A stretch of DNA of 64,000 nt from Pseudorasbora parva (taxonomy: Eukaryota; Chordata; Actinopteri; Cypriniformes; Gobionidae), in NCBI RefSeq assembly GCF_024679245.1, contig NC_090178.1, positions 19,863,213 through 19,927,212 of the forward strand, given 5' to 3'. The position numbers were made by a program, and so were the translations under genes. Below, piece by piece: positions 1 through 64,000 of the stretch (the first letter of the stretch is position 1; every line of letters starts with the position of its first letter). A model generated the notes under the pieces. The model ran no database searches. It was not told the origin of the DNA and was given only the letters and a program-made list of their open reading frames with translations.

Positions 1-570
1 AGTACTTCAACATGAAGAATTTTGTTGAATTTATGCAAAATGCAAAGCTTGATGCACTTGCTTTGTAAAAAAAATCCTCGTAGCTACATTTGCAGCAGTG
101 TTTCATCTTTTATTTATGTGCATCTCTGCGAGTATGGCCTGTTGTCAAAAACAGGAAACAGGCTTCCTTCCTTGAGCCTTTGTCAGGTAGCTGACGGACA
201 TTCCTTCAGTCCCTCTCTACGTGAAACTCCACGAGAAGCCCACAGCTGTCCTGAGAAGCCACAAACAGCCTCTTGGTGAAGCATACAGTATAACATTTTT
301 ACCTTCATTCATGAGGTGATTAAGGTATTTTAGAAATGAAAATGCTTTGTATTTAAATGTGCAACACAATGCTGAGAATGTAAACAGAAGCTGGAACGCC
401 CAACTTAATCCTGGTCAAAGCCTGACCCTGAAAAACCTGCTCGGTTACTTCTGCTGGCTTGGTGGTCTGTGTTTTGTAAACATAAACTGGTCAGCCAATA
501 GCAGTTGGTTTCACAAAACTCATTGGCATATTTAAAGAGACCCCTCCTCTTATTTCAGTTGGCCTGATTT

Positions 571-759
<189 letters not shown>

Positions 760-1148
760 CTACCCTCTTACACACACGTTCTATCCTGACACACTCTGCT
801 GGATTGTGAAAGTTACACACGCCGTCACCGCAGTCTCTCCTAATCTGGATGAACATCAGTAAGGAAGCTACAAAGGAAGCATTTTAACATGTGAGGATTA
901 TTCTTTTCGACATTTCTGCTTTTGTTCCAGCCTTGCCTGCTATATCCATTCTCTGGAATTCTCTTGACAGCTGTGGGATTTCCCTGTCACTTCTGGATCT
1001 TTTTCCACTGCACTTTTTAGTGGTTTTCAAAAATAGCTTCTAAGGCAAACAAGACCAGGACACCTTGCGTTTGTATCTACCTGCCGCCCTTGTTCCCTTA
1101 ACCGCATGCTCTTGTGCATCACTTCATGTTTTCACACTTCTGGATTAG

Positions 1149-1428
1149 AGCACCAGTCAGCTGACCGATCACCTTCCTGTGACCTCACACCACACCACGC
1201 CCCGCGCCAAGCCTTTGAGGGCCATCCCTGGTGGCCTGGTCAAAGTGCGTCGCGGTGGGCCGGGGTCACCCCCTGCTCCCTATGACTGTGTCAGGGAGCT
1301 GGAGAGCCGCTGGGCCTGGGAGAGAGACGAGAGAGGAGGCCAGCGGATGGAGAGCAGCGGCTGCAATCCTTTCCCGCTGTGCTGGGCACGAGGAGCCTGC
1401 ATCTACTCCTACCCTCCCCCCCTGCCAA
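1149..1428 (+). CDS. Candidate alternative 5' exon of ptk2
   Basis: This GC-rich block stands out in AT-rich surroundings. One frame is open from 1149 and reaches a consensus-like donor (CCAA|GTATGT) at 1429. The one base left over in the last codon fits the acceptor at 7038 (TCTGCAG), and the joined frame continues without a stop through YDRQLAPTKA into the normal start at 7070. An in-frame ATG lies at 1347. A second frame is also open here, as GC-rich DNA allows, so coding is not proven. It may be untranslated or unused. The predicted peptide matches no family I recognise. Confidence 0.35.
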
Positions 1429-4400
1429 GTATGTCACCCAGATACAGCACTTCCAGAAAACCTCCACGATACTGTTTCACGCTGGATCTGTCTTACAGGA
1501 TGTGGAGTATTGATTTAAAGGCAGTTTAGGAGAAAGGTGTAGGAGGTCTGTATGACCTCGCAGTGGTTTTCACCTCTAGATTTTTGCCACAGTCCTTTAA
1601 TTGAAATAGGTTTAGTTTAATATTTCGGCAGATGCCTGCTAGCACATCATCTATATTTGTAGGGCTGTGCTGCCACAATCCAGAATACATCAGAATATTG
1701 CATCAATACTTTTTTTTGGTACTAGATTAAAGTAAAGCGAATCACATGAGATCAAAATTCACAATCAGTATTTCGCCAACATGGGAATCTCATGTTTGGT
1801 GAAGTGTAAATCACGATCAAATTATGATATTTTTTTAGTAATGTATTGCGAGATCGTTGGCCAATCCAAGTCGACAACCTGTTAGACCTGATTTTTAGTT
1901 TATATTTTAATCACCGTGTCAAATCATGACACTGTTTAAAACTTTGGGTTGTTTAGTTGTCTTTGAAAAAAGTATTAATATCAATAGACTAATTAATATT
2001 GTGAAATGAACAGTTAATCCAAGTTTATACAGGAATTTTTCTAATATGTTGATTTGGTGCTCAATAAACTTTTCTTAATATTATCAATGTTTTAAACAGT
2101 TGTTCTGCGTAATACTATATTTTTATGGAAACTGATATATTTTGTTTTCAGAAAGTGCCTTTATTTGGAATAGAAGTCTTTTGTAACATTATTAAAAATC
2201 TTTACTGTCAATTTCGATCTATTTAATTAATACTTGCTGACTATGAGTATTAATTTTCTTTAAAAAAAATAATAATAATAATCACACTGACCCCAAATTT
2301 TTGAACAGTATAGTGTATACCAGTGTAGGCTGTTTAGTCTTAGATTTGTCACTTATATGATCACGGGGCAGATTATCATTTTTGAGATCTGACTTGAATC
2401 ATGTAATGTATTATTCACTCACCAAAGTATATTTTACTTGCATCTGCCACTTGCCTTTGTGCCTATATGTTCCCCCTTCCTCATTCCAAAAGTTTCTGAT
2501 TTGTAATGCTGTGTAGGCTACACGTCAAGGCAAAGATATTCAAATTAGCTTATTAATTTTAATTATTAATGATTTTTTGACATGGTTTCAATGAAATCAG
2601 CCCCACTAGAGCAGCAAGTGTTAAAGGATATCTTCTGTAATATAGGACTGAGAAATCAACTCTCTGTCTAAGAGCTCCAACTCATTAGACTGAGTTTAAT
2701 GAACAATCAGAGAGCCTGATTATCTCTCCGCTGACATCAGTGCAGGAGCGGTCATGTAGGTGGAGTGTAGCTTCATTACTGAGGGGTGAATTCCCATCTG
2801 AGCTCAGCTGATTGTGTATGTGGGAAGCTTGACTCATACTGAATACACAATATACTGCTATTTATTTTCAGTAAGATCTGAGTTTCATTGTGTGGTTGAG
2901 GTAGTGATACAGAAATATTTACTAATTTATGTCATTTTTATTTAATTTTATTTTACTGGCCCAATCTGTCTAATATTGATAATTTCAAAAAATGCAAATA
3001 GGCATTCCCGGATATTAGCTTTCCTACAGTACAGACGTATCTAATTGCTGGAAAATGACTTGTGTTTATAGCGGAGTTAATCAAATCTCAGCAATATGGG
3101 TGCTCTGCTAGTTGAAGATTATGCCTTTACCAATTAATATACCAAAGGCACAAAGCTTGACAGCCACTTTCAGTGCGTTTCCAACATCTCACATCCTGGT
3201 CCCTATTTCACAAAGCAGCCCACTGCCACCCAGTCTGCAGAAAGGACATTTTAATTGCATTATTGTATCATAAACACAGTGTGAGGTAAACTCTTTTTTT
3301 TCTTTTTCTTCTCTAGCTGTCTAGGTCATAGATGAAATTATACCTCCTGCATGGCTTGCTTCTCTCCTCCACAATCAGACAATTTCCTTTTTCTGTGCAC
3401 CAAATACACATTTTATAGCCATTAAAAGATGAGAATTAACTGTGTATAAAAGGAAATGACACACTAATTTATTTTTATTTTTTACTTTTTTGCTTTTACT
3501 AAATTGAAGGCTATCGGTTACACAATATTAATTTCTTCATTTTAAGTGTATATTATTAGTTAAACTTATTTTTTTTTTGCTAATTCAATTCAAATATATT
3601 GAGTAGATTCTAATACTTTATGATGAGTTAAATGGAAAACTGGTTGTATTTGACATTGTTGTAGTTGTCTACAATTAAAAGAACATATATAAAAACACTT
3701 AATTTCAACATTTACTCTTCTGATCCAGAGCATGCTGGGCAATAAAAATCCTCAGCCCAGTTTCAGTTAAACCAACAAAAATCATTCACATAATCCCAAC
3801 ACAAACGAATTAAGTAAACTTAAATTTTGAAAAAATGTAAGTTGATTGAATGCACTTAAATTATTTAGGAAAAAAGTAAAGCAATTGTGTTGCATTAGCT
3901 TGTAGTTAAGTAAATTGATCAAGCAGCATAAATCTGTTTTTTTCAATGCAGATGTAGTAGCAATATGGTGTAATGCACATAAAAAGGACAACTGACCTCT
4001 GTTAGCCAAGAACAAAGAAATGAGGACACTGAAAGCAATGACAAGACGAGAAGAGAGATGAAAACGACACCTTTCTCGTGTGCAGGGTTTAAGTCAGATG
4101 CAATAAGGCAGAGAAATGGCAGTGTCTCACTCTTTAAAAAAAAAAAAAATCCAGCTCCTGTCTCTAAAGAAATTGAGCTTGGAATTAGAATAAACCATTC
4201 CTGAGGCACAGAACCATCCCATTTTTACTGTCTCTTAGGCCTGTACGTTTTCTGCAAAGAAAGTCTGTTGGTGTCATCTTATGAGAGGAGACCGAATCCT
4301 CTACCCATGGGTCTGTGTAGAATTACCCCATGAAAAGAATTTCTCTTGTCTTCTCTGTTTAACCTATAGCTGTGGAGGAGCCAGAGAAAGAAACATTAAG

Positions 4401-6465
4401 TGAGAAAGAGATATTGAGAGAGTCCACTCTCACTATCAGATGTATTAGCTTACGTTTCTTGAGCATACAGGAGCTTTTTGTGTGGTGTCCGTTCTCACTG
4501 GCAGAAAGTGAGCTCTTTGAAAAGACTGTTGCTGGGAGAAAGATAAGGTGAAGGCAGCACATGGCGTACTTCTAGATAAAATGACTATCACACCAATGTG
4601 CATAAGCGATGACTTCTGTTTTATCTAAATGTAGTTTTTGACATGTTTGGACAATTGTTGTGTTTTTACTTTGCTTTGGCTTTGGGAACAGTCATATAAG
4701 AGAGAGGAAGGGGGGATGGGGGGAATTGATAACCATTCTGGCTACTGAATGACTGAGATGTTGGAAAATCTTACTGAAGGCATCAAGTACTAAAACAAAG
4801 CTTCTCTCTCTTGCCTCTGGTTCACATTAATCTGAATAATTGTATGCACAATGAATGAACTACCATTTGGTCATTTTCCTTATTTCATTCAGTGTAATGC
4901 CACTGAACCTATTTCTCAATGGAAATAGCACAGCTAAATATAATACTCTCAGGTGTTACCGTGCAAGCTCTTGTGGCCATATTTAGTGTCAGGATCGTTT
5001 CAGGCTCAAGCAAAAGATTTGAAATTTGAGTGTTCAGTTGACTTACAGCTGTTGTTTTTGATATTTTTGACTCTCCCAAAGGTCCCCCAAGACCATTATC
5101 AAATAATTTTATTTATTATGTTACAGAATGTAGCAGAAATACCACATTCAGATGATATTTGCTAGAGTATGAATGTATTGTAAATTCTTGGCTCCTTTGT
5201 TATCAGTCAGATATGTGTGTGTGAGCTCCTCCTCCCGACCAAGGTCCCATTGAAGCACGCGTTTACTCTGTACAGTCGTATGTAGGTTTAACTCTAGTGT
5301 TGTGATTTTTAGGGCTGTTGAATCCAGGTGTTTGATTGAAGTGTTGTGTATTCTCCTGGTCTCCTCAGGACAAACGGACAGGAACTGGATCACCGGTTAC
5401 ATGAACCATGGACACATTATGATATGCAGGATGTGATGTCACACAGAGGAAGCTGCTGAAACGTATTGTCTGTTTGAATATGTGAGGGCTGGAATTTTTG
5501 TCCGAAATGTGTACCAAAAGACTAACTGCGACAATGTGGATATAACGTTTTGTTGGTGTCCTTTGGACCCACAAAAGTGTATGTGCGCTTTGTACTTTAG
5601 TGTTTTCGTCAGATCATTGTTTGTGTTTAGAGGGCCGTTTGAGCTCTGAACTGAGATCTACACTGGCGTGTACTTGCTGGCCCTTCTTCAGGAAAGGTAG
5701 GAGAGGAGCTCAAAAGGAACTAAGAGCTGCTATAAAATATGTCTTATCGGCTGTTTCACATTGTTTTAATTTTCCCATTTGAAGGGTTTATTGCGCTGGT
5801 GACCCTAATTTTTTGTCATCGTATAATTCTTCAATATTTGAAACTGATTGTTGAAATCATTGAATGATGTCCTGCTTTGTTCAGGCCAGGGTTTATTTTA
5901 TGATAATGACCATGTTTTGTCACCTTTATGCTTAGCTGTTAACCATCATAATAGAGCTGTAGACAAACCGTGGGAATGCTTTTGGCAGATTTACCTGACG
6001 TGAAACAGTCAAGAAATGGTTTTGTTGACCTTGCAGCTTTGGAATGTTATAGCTTGCCACCATGGATTGTTGTACTTGAAGCTTTTTTGGCAGAATATCT
6101 GACATTATCATAGTCCCCAAGGCCACTTGTTTGGCATGCTTGCAGGAGACATCTGTATGTCTGAGGTGTTGGTGTCTGGACCTTTTCCTTTATTTCCTCC
6201 CAGCAGTCTAACCTCCTGTTAGCGTCTGCAGCATCCTGATTCCTGCTGTAAATGTCACTCTGTGCTGAATCTGATCCGACCGTCTTCTTTATCATCGTAG
6301 ATCCAAAGCCTTGGTATTGCCTCAGTAGTTGTGTTCAGATGAGAGCTCTAAAGCACTTTGACTGAGAGCTTTCATTGTCTTGTCAGCGTGTTTTGATGTG
6401 TACTTTTTGTGCTCTGATTGTTTTTTTTCTGTTCTGAACAAGAATATTCAGTAATGCAGTGATCC

Positions 6466-6532
<67 letters not shown>

Positions 6533-7037
6533 AGACTAATTACACTGAATGTATTGTGAATCTGATAGTGTAGCCATTGACTATAGCTTTCCCATGCTCT
6601 GTGGATGTTCCTGCAAGTTTTTTTTTCCTTTTGGATGATTATCAGAGCCTCTGCTTAAAAAACAACAACCCTTTTATTCTAACTTCATGCATTCCTTTTT
6701 TTTGTTTTTTTTGAACACTTTCATAAAAAAAGCAACATTTTAAGCTAAAAGCTGAGCAAATTGTGTTTTTGTCAGACTACATCTGGATCAGATTCAGTAA
6801 GATTAGCTAAACACAGATGGAGTAGATCGAGTCCATCAACACTCCCAAAGCTTCACAGTCCGGTAGCTCTTCCTAGGTCAACATTTCAATCAGTAGTATT
6901 AGGCAGTTTTGATTTATATGCTGTTTAATGTTAATGATCAAGTTATTTTACATGTTAACTCTTAAAAAATGTGTAATTCTTTAAGGCCTCACTTTTGCAT
7001 CTGAGAATGTAGTTCTCTGACAATTTGTTCTCTGCAG
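1429..7037 (+). other. Long AT-rich stretch upstream of the first ptk2 coding exon
   Basis: This is an intron if the exon above is used, otherwise 5' flanking DNA. About 2090-2318 is a remnant of the cyprinid inverted-repeat element ending in CCCCAAATTTTTGAACAGT. A (ATT)n array sits at 6466-6531. Around 3540-3940 the text resembles dispersed fish repeats but I cannot delimit it. I see no gene in the rest. Confidence 0.6.
6466..6531. repeat. (ATT)n trinucleotide array
   Basis: About 22 uninterrupted ATT units. Confidence 0.95.
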
Positions 7038-7069
7038 AATATGACAGACAGTTAGCACCCACCAAAGCC
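7038..7069 (+). other. ptk2: 5' UTR part of first ptk2 coding exon, open in frame
   Basis: The exon begins after the acceptor TCTGCAG at 7032-7037. The 32 bases before the ATG have no stop in the FAK frame and read YDRQLAPTKA, which would let an upstream coding exon extend the N-terminus. The ATG itself is in a strong context. Confidence 0.8.
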
Positions 7070-59050
<51,981 letters not shown>

Positions 59051-59660
59051 CCTCAGAAAAAGGACACTATGACGCACGTAACGCCCTGGGAAGCACACCA
59101 GCACAGACTTGTACAGTAATGGAGTCTCGTGGGCCCCCTTCACTACTCACTGACCCTCACGTTAAGCTGCACGGTAGATCATGGGTACTGTGAGGAGGGC
59201 TCTGGATTTATTTAACAGATAAGCTAGACCGGACCGAACTGGACTCACTGCGACCGGATCTCTTCGAGATCATGGTGGGCTGGTGACTGGATGCTGAGAG
59301 GGTGATTCTGAATCTGGGGCCGCTTTGAGCTTTAAACATCTCTGGAGGAAACGAGACACTCTTACACTGTATCTCATATGTCTGTGTTTCATTGACAACC
59401 CCGAGCTCCACAGCCAGACCACACAAGTCTAGATTCCGCTCTAGTTCTGGTTGTAGAATCATAGGAGTTGAGCTCTTTCTAAGACTCTGTTTTGCACAGT
59501 AGAACTCTAGTTGAGACTGGATTTGCAAAATCTGGGTTTGATGAGTCTGGTTTTGCATTAGAGAACTCTTACACTTCTCCCTAGGACTGAGAGGGAGAGT
59601 GTTGTATATGTGGGCCTTGTGCCACCTAGAGGTAAAATAAAGCTATGACTGAATTAAAAA
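59051..59660 (+). other. ptk2: ptk2 3' UTR
   Basis: Runs from the stop to just beyond the first AATAAA at 59636-59641, giving a UTR of roughly 600 bases. An antisense open frame here (59208-59558) shows no protein features. Confidence 0.7.
59636..59641 (+). terminator. ptk2: Poly(A) signal AATAAA (proximal)
   Basis: Canonical hexamer 586 bases after the stop, followed by a GT/T-rich stretch (GAGTGTTGG, then GTTTTTTTGGTTTG) that fits a downstream element. Confidence 0.7.
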
Positions 59661-59885
59661 ATGAGTGTTGGAGTCATCATGTTTTTTTGGTTTGACCCTG
59701 AGAAATCGCTTGATGTGTGCAGATGAGTGCCCTCCTATGAGCGATCACCCTGATAGTGCCAAATGGGCCCACTTGTCTCACCAATGCCCTTAGAATTGTG
59801 TGTGTGTATATTTATATATGTATATATGTAAAATATGTATTGTACATGTATGTATGACCTGGTTCATGATCATGGTTTAATGAAT

Positions 59886-59891
59886 AATAAA
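59886..59891 (+). terminator. ptk2: Second AATAAA, possible distal poly(A) signal
   Basis: Second hexamer 250 bases further on. Use is uncertain. Confidence 0.4.
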
Positions 59892-59899
59892 TAGAGACC

Positions 59900-61229
59900 A
59901 TGGGACATGTATTTAATGCAGATCTTCTGCCTGGATTTTGATGCTGCTCATGAATATACAGGCATCTTGCAAAACACATTTACATATCTTAATTATGTGC
60001 CCCACAGGAAAATGTATTCTATTTACTACATTTAGTCTAAAACCAGTATTTGCTCATTTTTGAAAAGCTGGTAGAAAACAGTTTCTGGTCATCTAGACTT
60101 CGGGTATACCTTATTAAAGCCAAAATGTATATTTTTTATCATCATTATTTTAATAATGTAGTTATGCAGTAGTGCAAAATGTTTTATTTTCCATGCATAT
60201 TTTCTGGATGACTGTCCCATGCTCTGCTAAGTACTACATTTCTGAACAATTTACTGTCCAATTACAGATGAGGACTGAACAGTGAAACAATCATTTCCAG
60301 CATGCAATAAACAATTAATCAAAATTTAATTATCAATGGCTATGGAAGCCGTTGTTGTTGTTAACTGGAACCGTCAAAACCGCTTGCGGTAATTGAAATA
60401 AAGCTAAAAACAAATGTGATGTCCGCACACAATTGAACTCCAATGTATTGCAACGATGGATTGGCACACCTTTGTGTTTTTGAAATTGAAATAAAGCTGA
60501 AAAAACAACAGATATTACATTAAAAAAAAACTAAACTTAAACATTAGTGATGTTGCTTTGAAATAAATACAATTTGAAGTACTAAAATTAAACTGAAACT
60601 GAAATACGAATAAATTAGAGCTATACAATTCAAAATATAAATATAGTACAGTAAATATCAAGACTCATGGAAAAAGGTTTAATCAGTAAGAAAAAAAACA
60701 CCAAGCATATAACAACCATCTTAAAAATGACAACAACAGCTTTTATTTGTGTAGTCTTTCTTTTTTAAACGTTTTAAAAGAAGAAGAAAAGACTAGAAAA
60801 AACGAGTGACTTTTAACCCTTAAAACATATCACGTTATTCCAGTAGGGGGCGATATATGAATACAATAAATATCCCTGCTTCAGGCTTCAAAATGAGAGA
60901 ATATGTAAATCGGGCGTACAAAAAAACAAAACAAAAAAAAACATAGGAAAATGATTAAGAATATGTTCTTGTAAACATTTAAACTCAACATAAAGCGGTT
61001 TTATAGTATAGAAGAACATTTAACTTCAAAATAAAACCACGCCCCAATCTAAAAAGCTAATTTACCAAAACTCACGGTGAAATGTAGAGAGTGAGACAAA
61101 GTTCACGATACAATCAATGATTTTTTTTTTTTTTTTAACACTGGAACTCTTATTTTGAAGGGTGGTGTTGCGAGCTTGCTTTGAGTCTTTTATTTTATAA
61201 AAAAAAAAAAATCTCTCCGCCTGTCCTCC
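59900..61229. other. Intergenic, nothing recognised
   Basis: AT-rich DNA. CAGTAGGGGGCGATAT near 60841 resembles a fish repeat remnant. No gene seen. Confidence 0.6.
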
Positions 61230-61620
61230 ATCAGTGATTGTGTGTTCCTGCCGCCAGCTTCACTCGCCACTGTGCGTCTGATTATTTTTACGCCGTCGAG
61301 TCTGGCGGTGAAATCCAGGTCATCTCCGCCGGATCACCAGACAGCACGGCTCGGGCTTCTGCTCTCCGCGGACACACAGTGCCATTTCCTGATTCCTCTT
61401 TGCAGAGGTAAGGAGCTGATATTCTCCTCGTATATGTCTGGTTTTGTGCAGATGGCATAAGATGGGTGCTAATGGTGCCAGCTGTGCCAGTGGCCCCGCG
61501 GATAACGTTATAGAGAGGAGCGCAGCGGGTTTAGACCGCGGCTCAAAAAGTTGTTGGGACCCTCTGACTTCTAATGCAGCCAGACAACTACAAGCCAATG
61601 ATCGGGTAGGGTGCGCGAGA
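61230..61620 (+). promoter_or_regulatory. GC-richer block, possible promoter and first exon of next gene
   Basis: A block with several CpGs in AT-rich DNA. A candidate exon end GCAGAG|GTAAGG lies at 61408. A second piece with ATG at 61456 (MGANGASCASGPADN) ends at a weak donor CGG|GTAGGG near 61605. In human the neighbour in this orientation is AGO2, whose first exon carries little coding sequence; nothing AGO2-like is seen. Strand and function are inference. Confidence 0.3.
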
Positions 61621-61689
61621 CTGTCATATTTATATACCAAACTAGATCAAATCGTTTATCGGAGAGATTTTAGACAGAAGTAATTAGTC

Positions 61690-64000
61690 GTGCGGTAACG
61701 GAGAACGCAGCCGGTTGCTTTAACGGGACCCTGCATGTAACCCAGTTCTTCATCCAGACATAATAGGGCTCATTTTGGCCCAGAGAGCGCGAGATATCGT
61801 CTTTATCCTGCCATAATTAGCTACTTATCAAATAATTTTGTTAAATGATAAAAATGATTAAAATACAAATAATTAATATTTAGTTAATAGATTTCAACTT
61901 AGACCAATTAAATGTATACTTATGAATAGTTATTTATTTATTATTTTTGATTTATATGTATAGTTATTGTGGTGTGAACATTTGATTTGAGATAAAATAA
62001 TTGTAATAATTAATTTGTTTGTACTTTAGCTTCTGCTTAGAAAAATCTGACAACAATATCAATAGTATTCTTTTATTTGTGTCCTATAAATATTGTTATT
62101 TGCAATATATTATATTGTTTTTTATTATTTACACACACACACACATACATACACACATACATACATACATACATACATACACACACACAAACACACACAC
62201 ATATATATAGCAGTTGTCATTTTATTACAGTCATATTGGCAGTTTTGAGTCGAGATGAAAGTAGCAGTGATGAAATAATCAGTTTAGCATACCATTATAC
62301 ATAATTGTCCAATCAGAATCCCCAAACGTTTTCCAGTAATAAAATAAAAAATATATTTTATTCATATATTCCTGGCTCAGCATGGTTTTTCAGTCAGAGG
62401 TAGTAGTAATAATAATGTGTTAATTTAATGTGGAGTAGTTATATCCTGGACTCGAGACACTCATTTTGTCACATTTGTTCGTCTGAGGCTTTGACGTTTA
62501 CTTACTGAAGTCACTTTTGAGCTCCAGCAAGATTGAAAATGATCTTAATGTGTGTATCAAGAAGATTGTGAAATGTTGAAATGCCCTCTTAGTAATGTCA
62601 GCGATGCCCAAAGCGGTTAACATCCCATTATCTAAGCTTTATTAATTGGTTGTTAATATTTGATGCATGTGAGACTGAGAAGGGGACTGTGAGTGTGTGT
62701 TTGTGCCCTCTCGTCTGCCTGACTGTGTGTGTGTGTGTGTATCTGTCAGCTGACCCTGTCCAGACTTGGACTGAGTGTGCTGCCAGTGGCTGTCGTGACT
62801 AGTGTTCGGCCCAGTTTTAGACTCCACTCTCTGTGTCCTTTCCTGTGCGCTGCAGGTTCTGGCCCAGTTGAGAGACACAGACATGATTGTGTCATGCGCT
62901 GCCAGATAGTGTCCAACAGAGCGTTTATTGTTGCTTGAAGGCATCTGACGCTTATTTCTCTTCTAACTTCTTGTCTGTGGCATTCGGTCATCGACTCTGT
63001 CCTGCTTGTCTCTAAGGGTCATTGCCTCATGTTCATTCTGTATTTATGAATGTGAGCCGTTCCTCTGCGTTACCCCCGAATGACGTTTATCGACACAGAA
63101 GGGCACTTTCCACTCCTGAAAAATGAGCTCGTGTCCCAGCTGTGATGTCATCCGCTCCAGGCAGACAGCGAGGTGTGTCAGAGTGTCGGCTGATGGATCT
63201 GCCGTGGCATCGGGCCAAGTGTAACAGTGAGTCGTGGAGGCGCGTGGAGCTCAGGGACTGAAGAATGATAAATCGGTCCAAAGCGTGAGAGAGGCTTAAC
63301 GGGACTCGCGGTGCATCAGCACCTGTCTGCCTGCACAAAACGCACACTGTTGGCCACGGGTAACAAATAACCCAGCAAGCTTGCTGAGCGACCGTCACAG
63401 GGCAGAAGAAAAAAAGAAAGAAGAAAAAAGTTGTTTTTTTATTGTTAAATAGAGTTTTTTTTAATGGTTGATCAATATAAAAATAAATAATAAATAATAA
63501 AATAAATAAACTGACTAAATGTATTATTCATTGACTAGGATTTTTATTAGGGACAGACTCACTATATATCGGTACCATTATTTTTTCAGTTTATTTGTAT
63601 TGGAGCGGCAAGTTTTAACAGTGTGGATATTTTTAATAATTTTACATTTACATATTTGTCATCTAATGCTTATTTGTATGTTTTAGTCTCCAAATTTAAT
63701 CATGTTTTACATTTTAAGTAATTGTGTATATTGTAGTATTTTTATAATTCAATTATTTTAAAAATTATTAAATATTAAAATGATTTATTATATATATTTT
63801 AAATTAGAATTTAATTACATATATATTTTTGTAAAGAGTATTTTAATAAAATAATATTAATAAAAATATTTCTGTTAAATGCAATATTAACAAAATAATT
63901 CTATTACAAAAGTATGTTGTCATACTTAAACATTTTTTTTTTTTTTGTGTTTTTAAATTTCAGTCTAAAAATCAGTCACAACAAATTTAAATAATTATTG
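61690..64000. other. Downstream DNA without recognised genes
   Basis: Contains (CA)n/(CATA)n at 62128-62209, a moderately GC-richer stretch at 62640-63400 whose open frames show no family features, and very AT-rich DNA from 63420 to the end. Confidence 0.55.
62128..62209. repeat. (CA)n / (CATA)n microsatellite
   Basis: Compound array of CA and CATA units followed by TATATATA. Confidence 0.93.

Noticed and set aside
6047..6295. Minus-strand frame of 82 codons in the first intron
   Set aside because: No motif, no plausible splice partners, no repeat identity; treated as chance.

Overview
The window is vertebrate nuclear DNA from a ray-finned fish, most likely a cyprinid (carp/zebrafish group). 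The reasons are: a split gene with GT-AG introns, AT-rich introns full of long (CA)n, (CT)n and (TCTA)n arrays, a 5S-rRNA-derived SINE of the zebrafish SINE3 type, and many short inverted-repeat DNA transposons whose ends (AAAGTTTGGGGTC, ATAGTTCACCCAAAAATG) I know from cyprinid introns. The species cannot be fixed from the sequence.

One gene fills almost all of it: ptk2, focal adhesion kinase 1 (FAK), on the + strand from a start ATG at 7070 to a TAG at 59048-59050. I placed 30 constitutive coding exons and three microexons. All junctions are GT-AG and every phase closes. The constitutive exons encode 1050 residues and the form with all microexons 1066, against 1052 for human FAK as I recall it. 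Layout: FERM domain (exons 1-10, 7070-18981), linker with Src-SH3 site and autophosphorylation Tyr399 (21124-25425), tyrosine kinase (25976-33903), proline-rich linker (40627-54753), FAT domain (56350-59050). The microexons match the neuronal mammalian set: box 6 and box 7 around the autophosphorylation Tyr, and the Pro-Trp insert before FAT. Teleosts carry two ptk2 copies, and I cannot tell which this is.

Beyond the standard gene there are three candidate alternative coding exons, all phase-compatible with ptk2: an upstream exon (about 1149-1428) that could add an N-terminal extension; a GC-rich exon at 42788 that repeats the Pro-Ser-Arg needed for the first proline-rich motif and then diverges, possibly ending the protein before FAT; and an ATG-initiated exon at 49671-49778 that would splice to 50446 and give a short FAT-only protein similar in idea to FRNK.

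The introns carry layered transposon insertions (19053-20749, 27740-29010, 12843-15084), large foldback elements (39517-40093, 57631-58546), a hAT-like element with a perfect 8-bp target duplication (27807-28954), and TG repeats placed directly at several 3' splice sites. After the ptk2 poly(A) signals (59636, 59886) comes intergenic DNA with a GC-richer block near 61230-61620. That block may be the promoter or first exon of the next gene; in human the neighbour in this position and orientation is AGO2, but no AGO2 coding sequence is visible.
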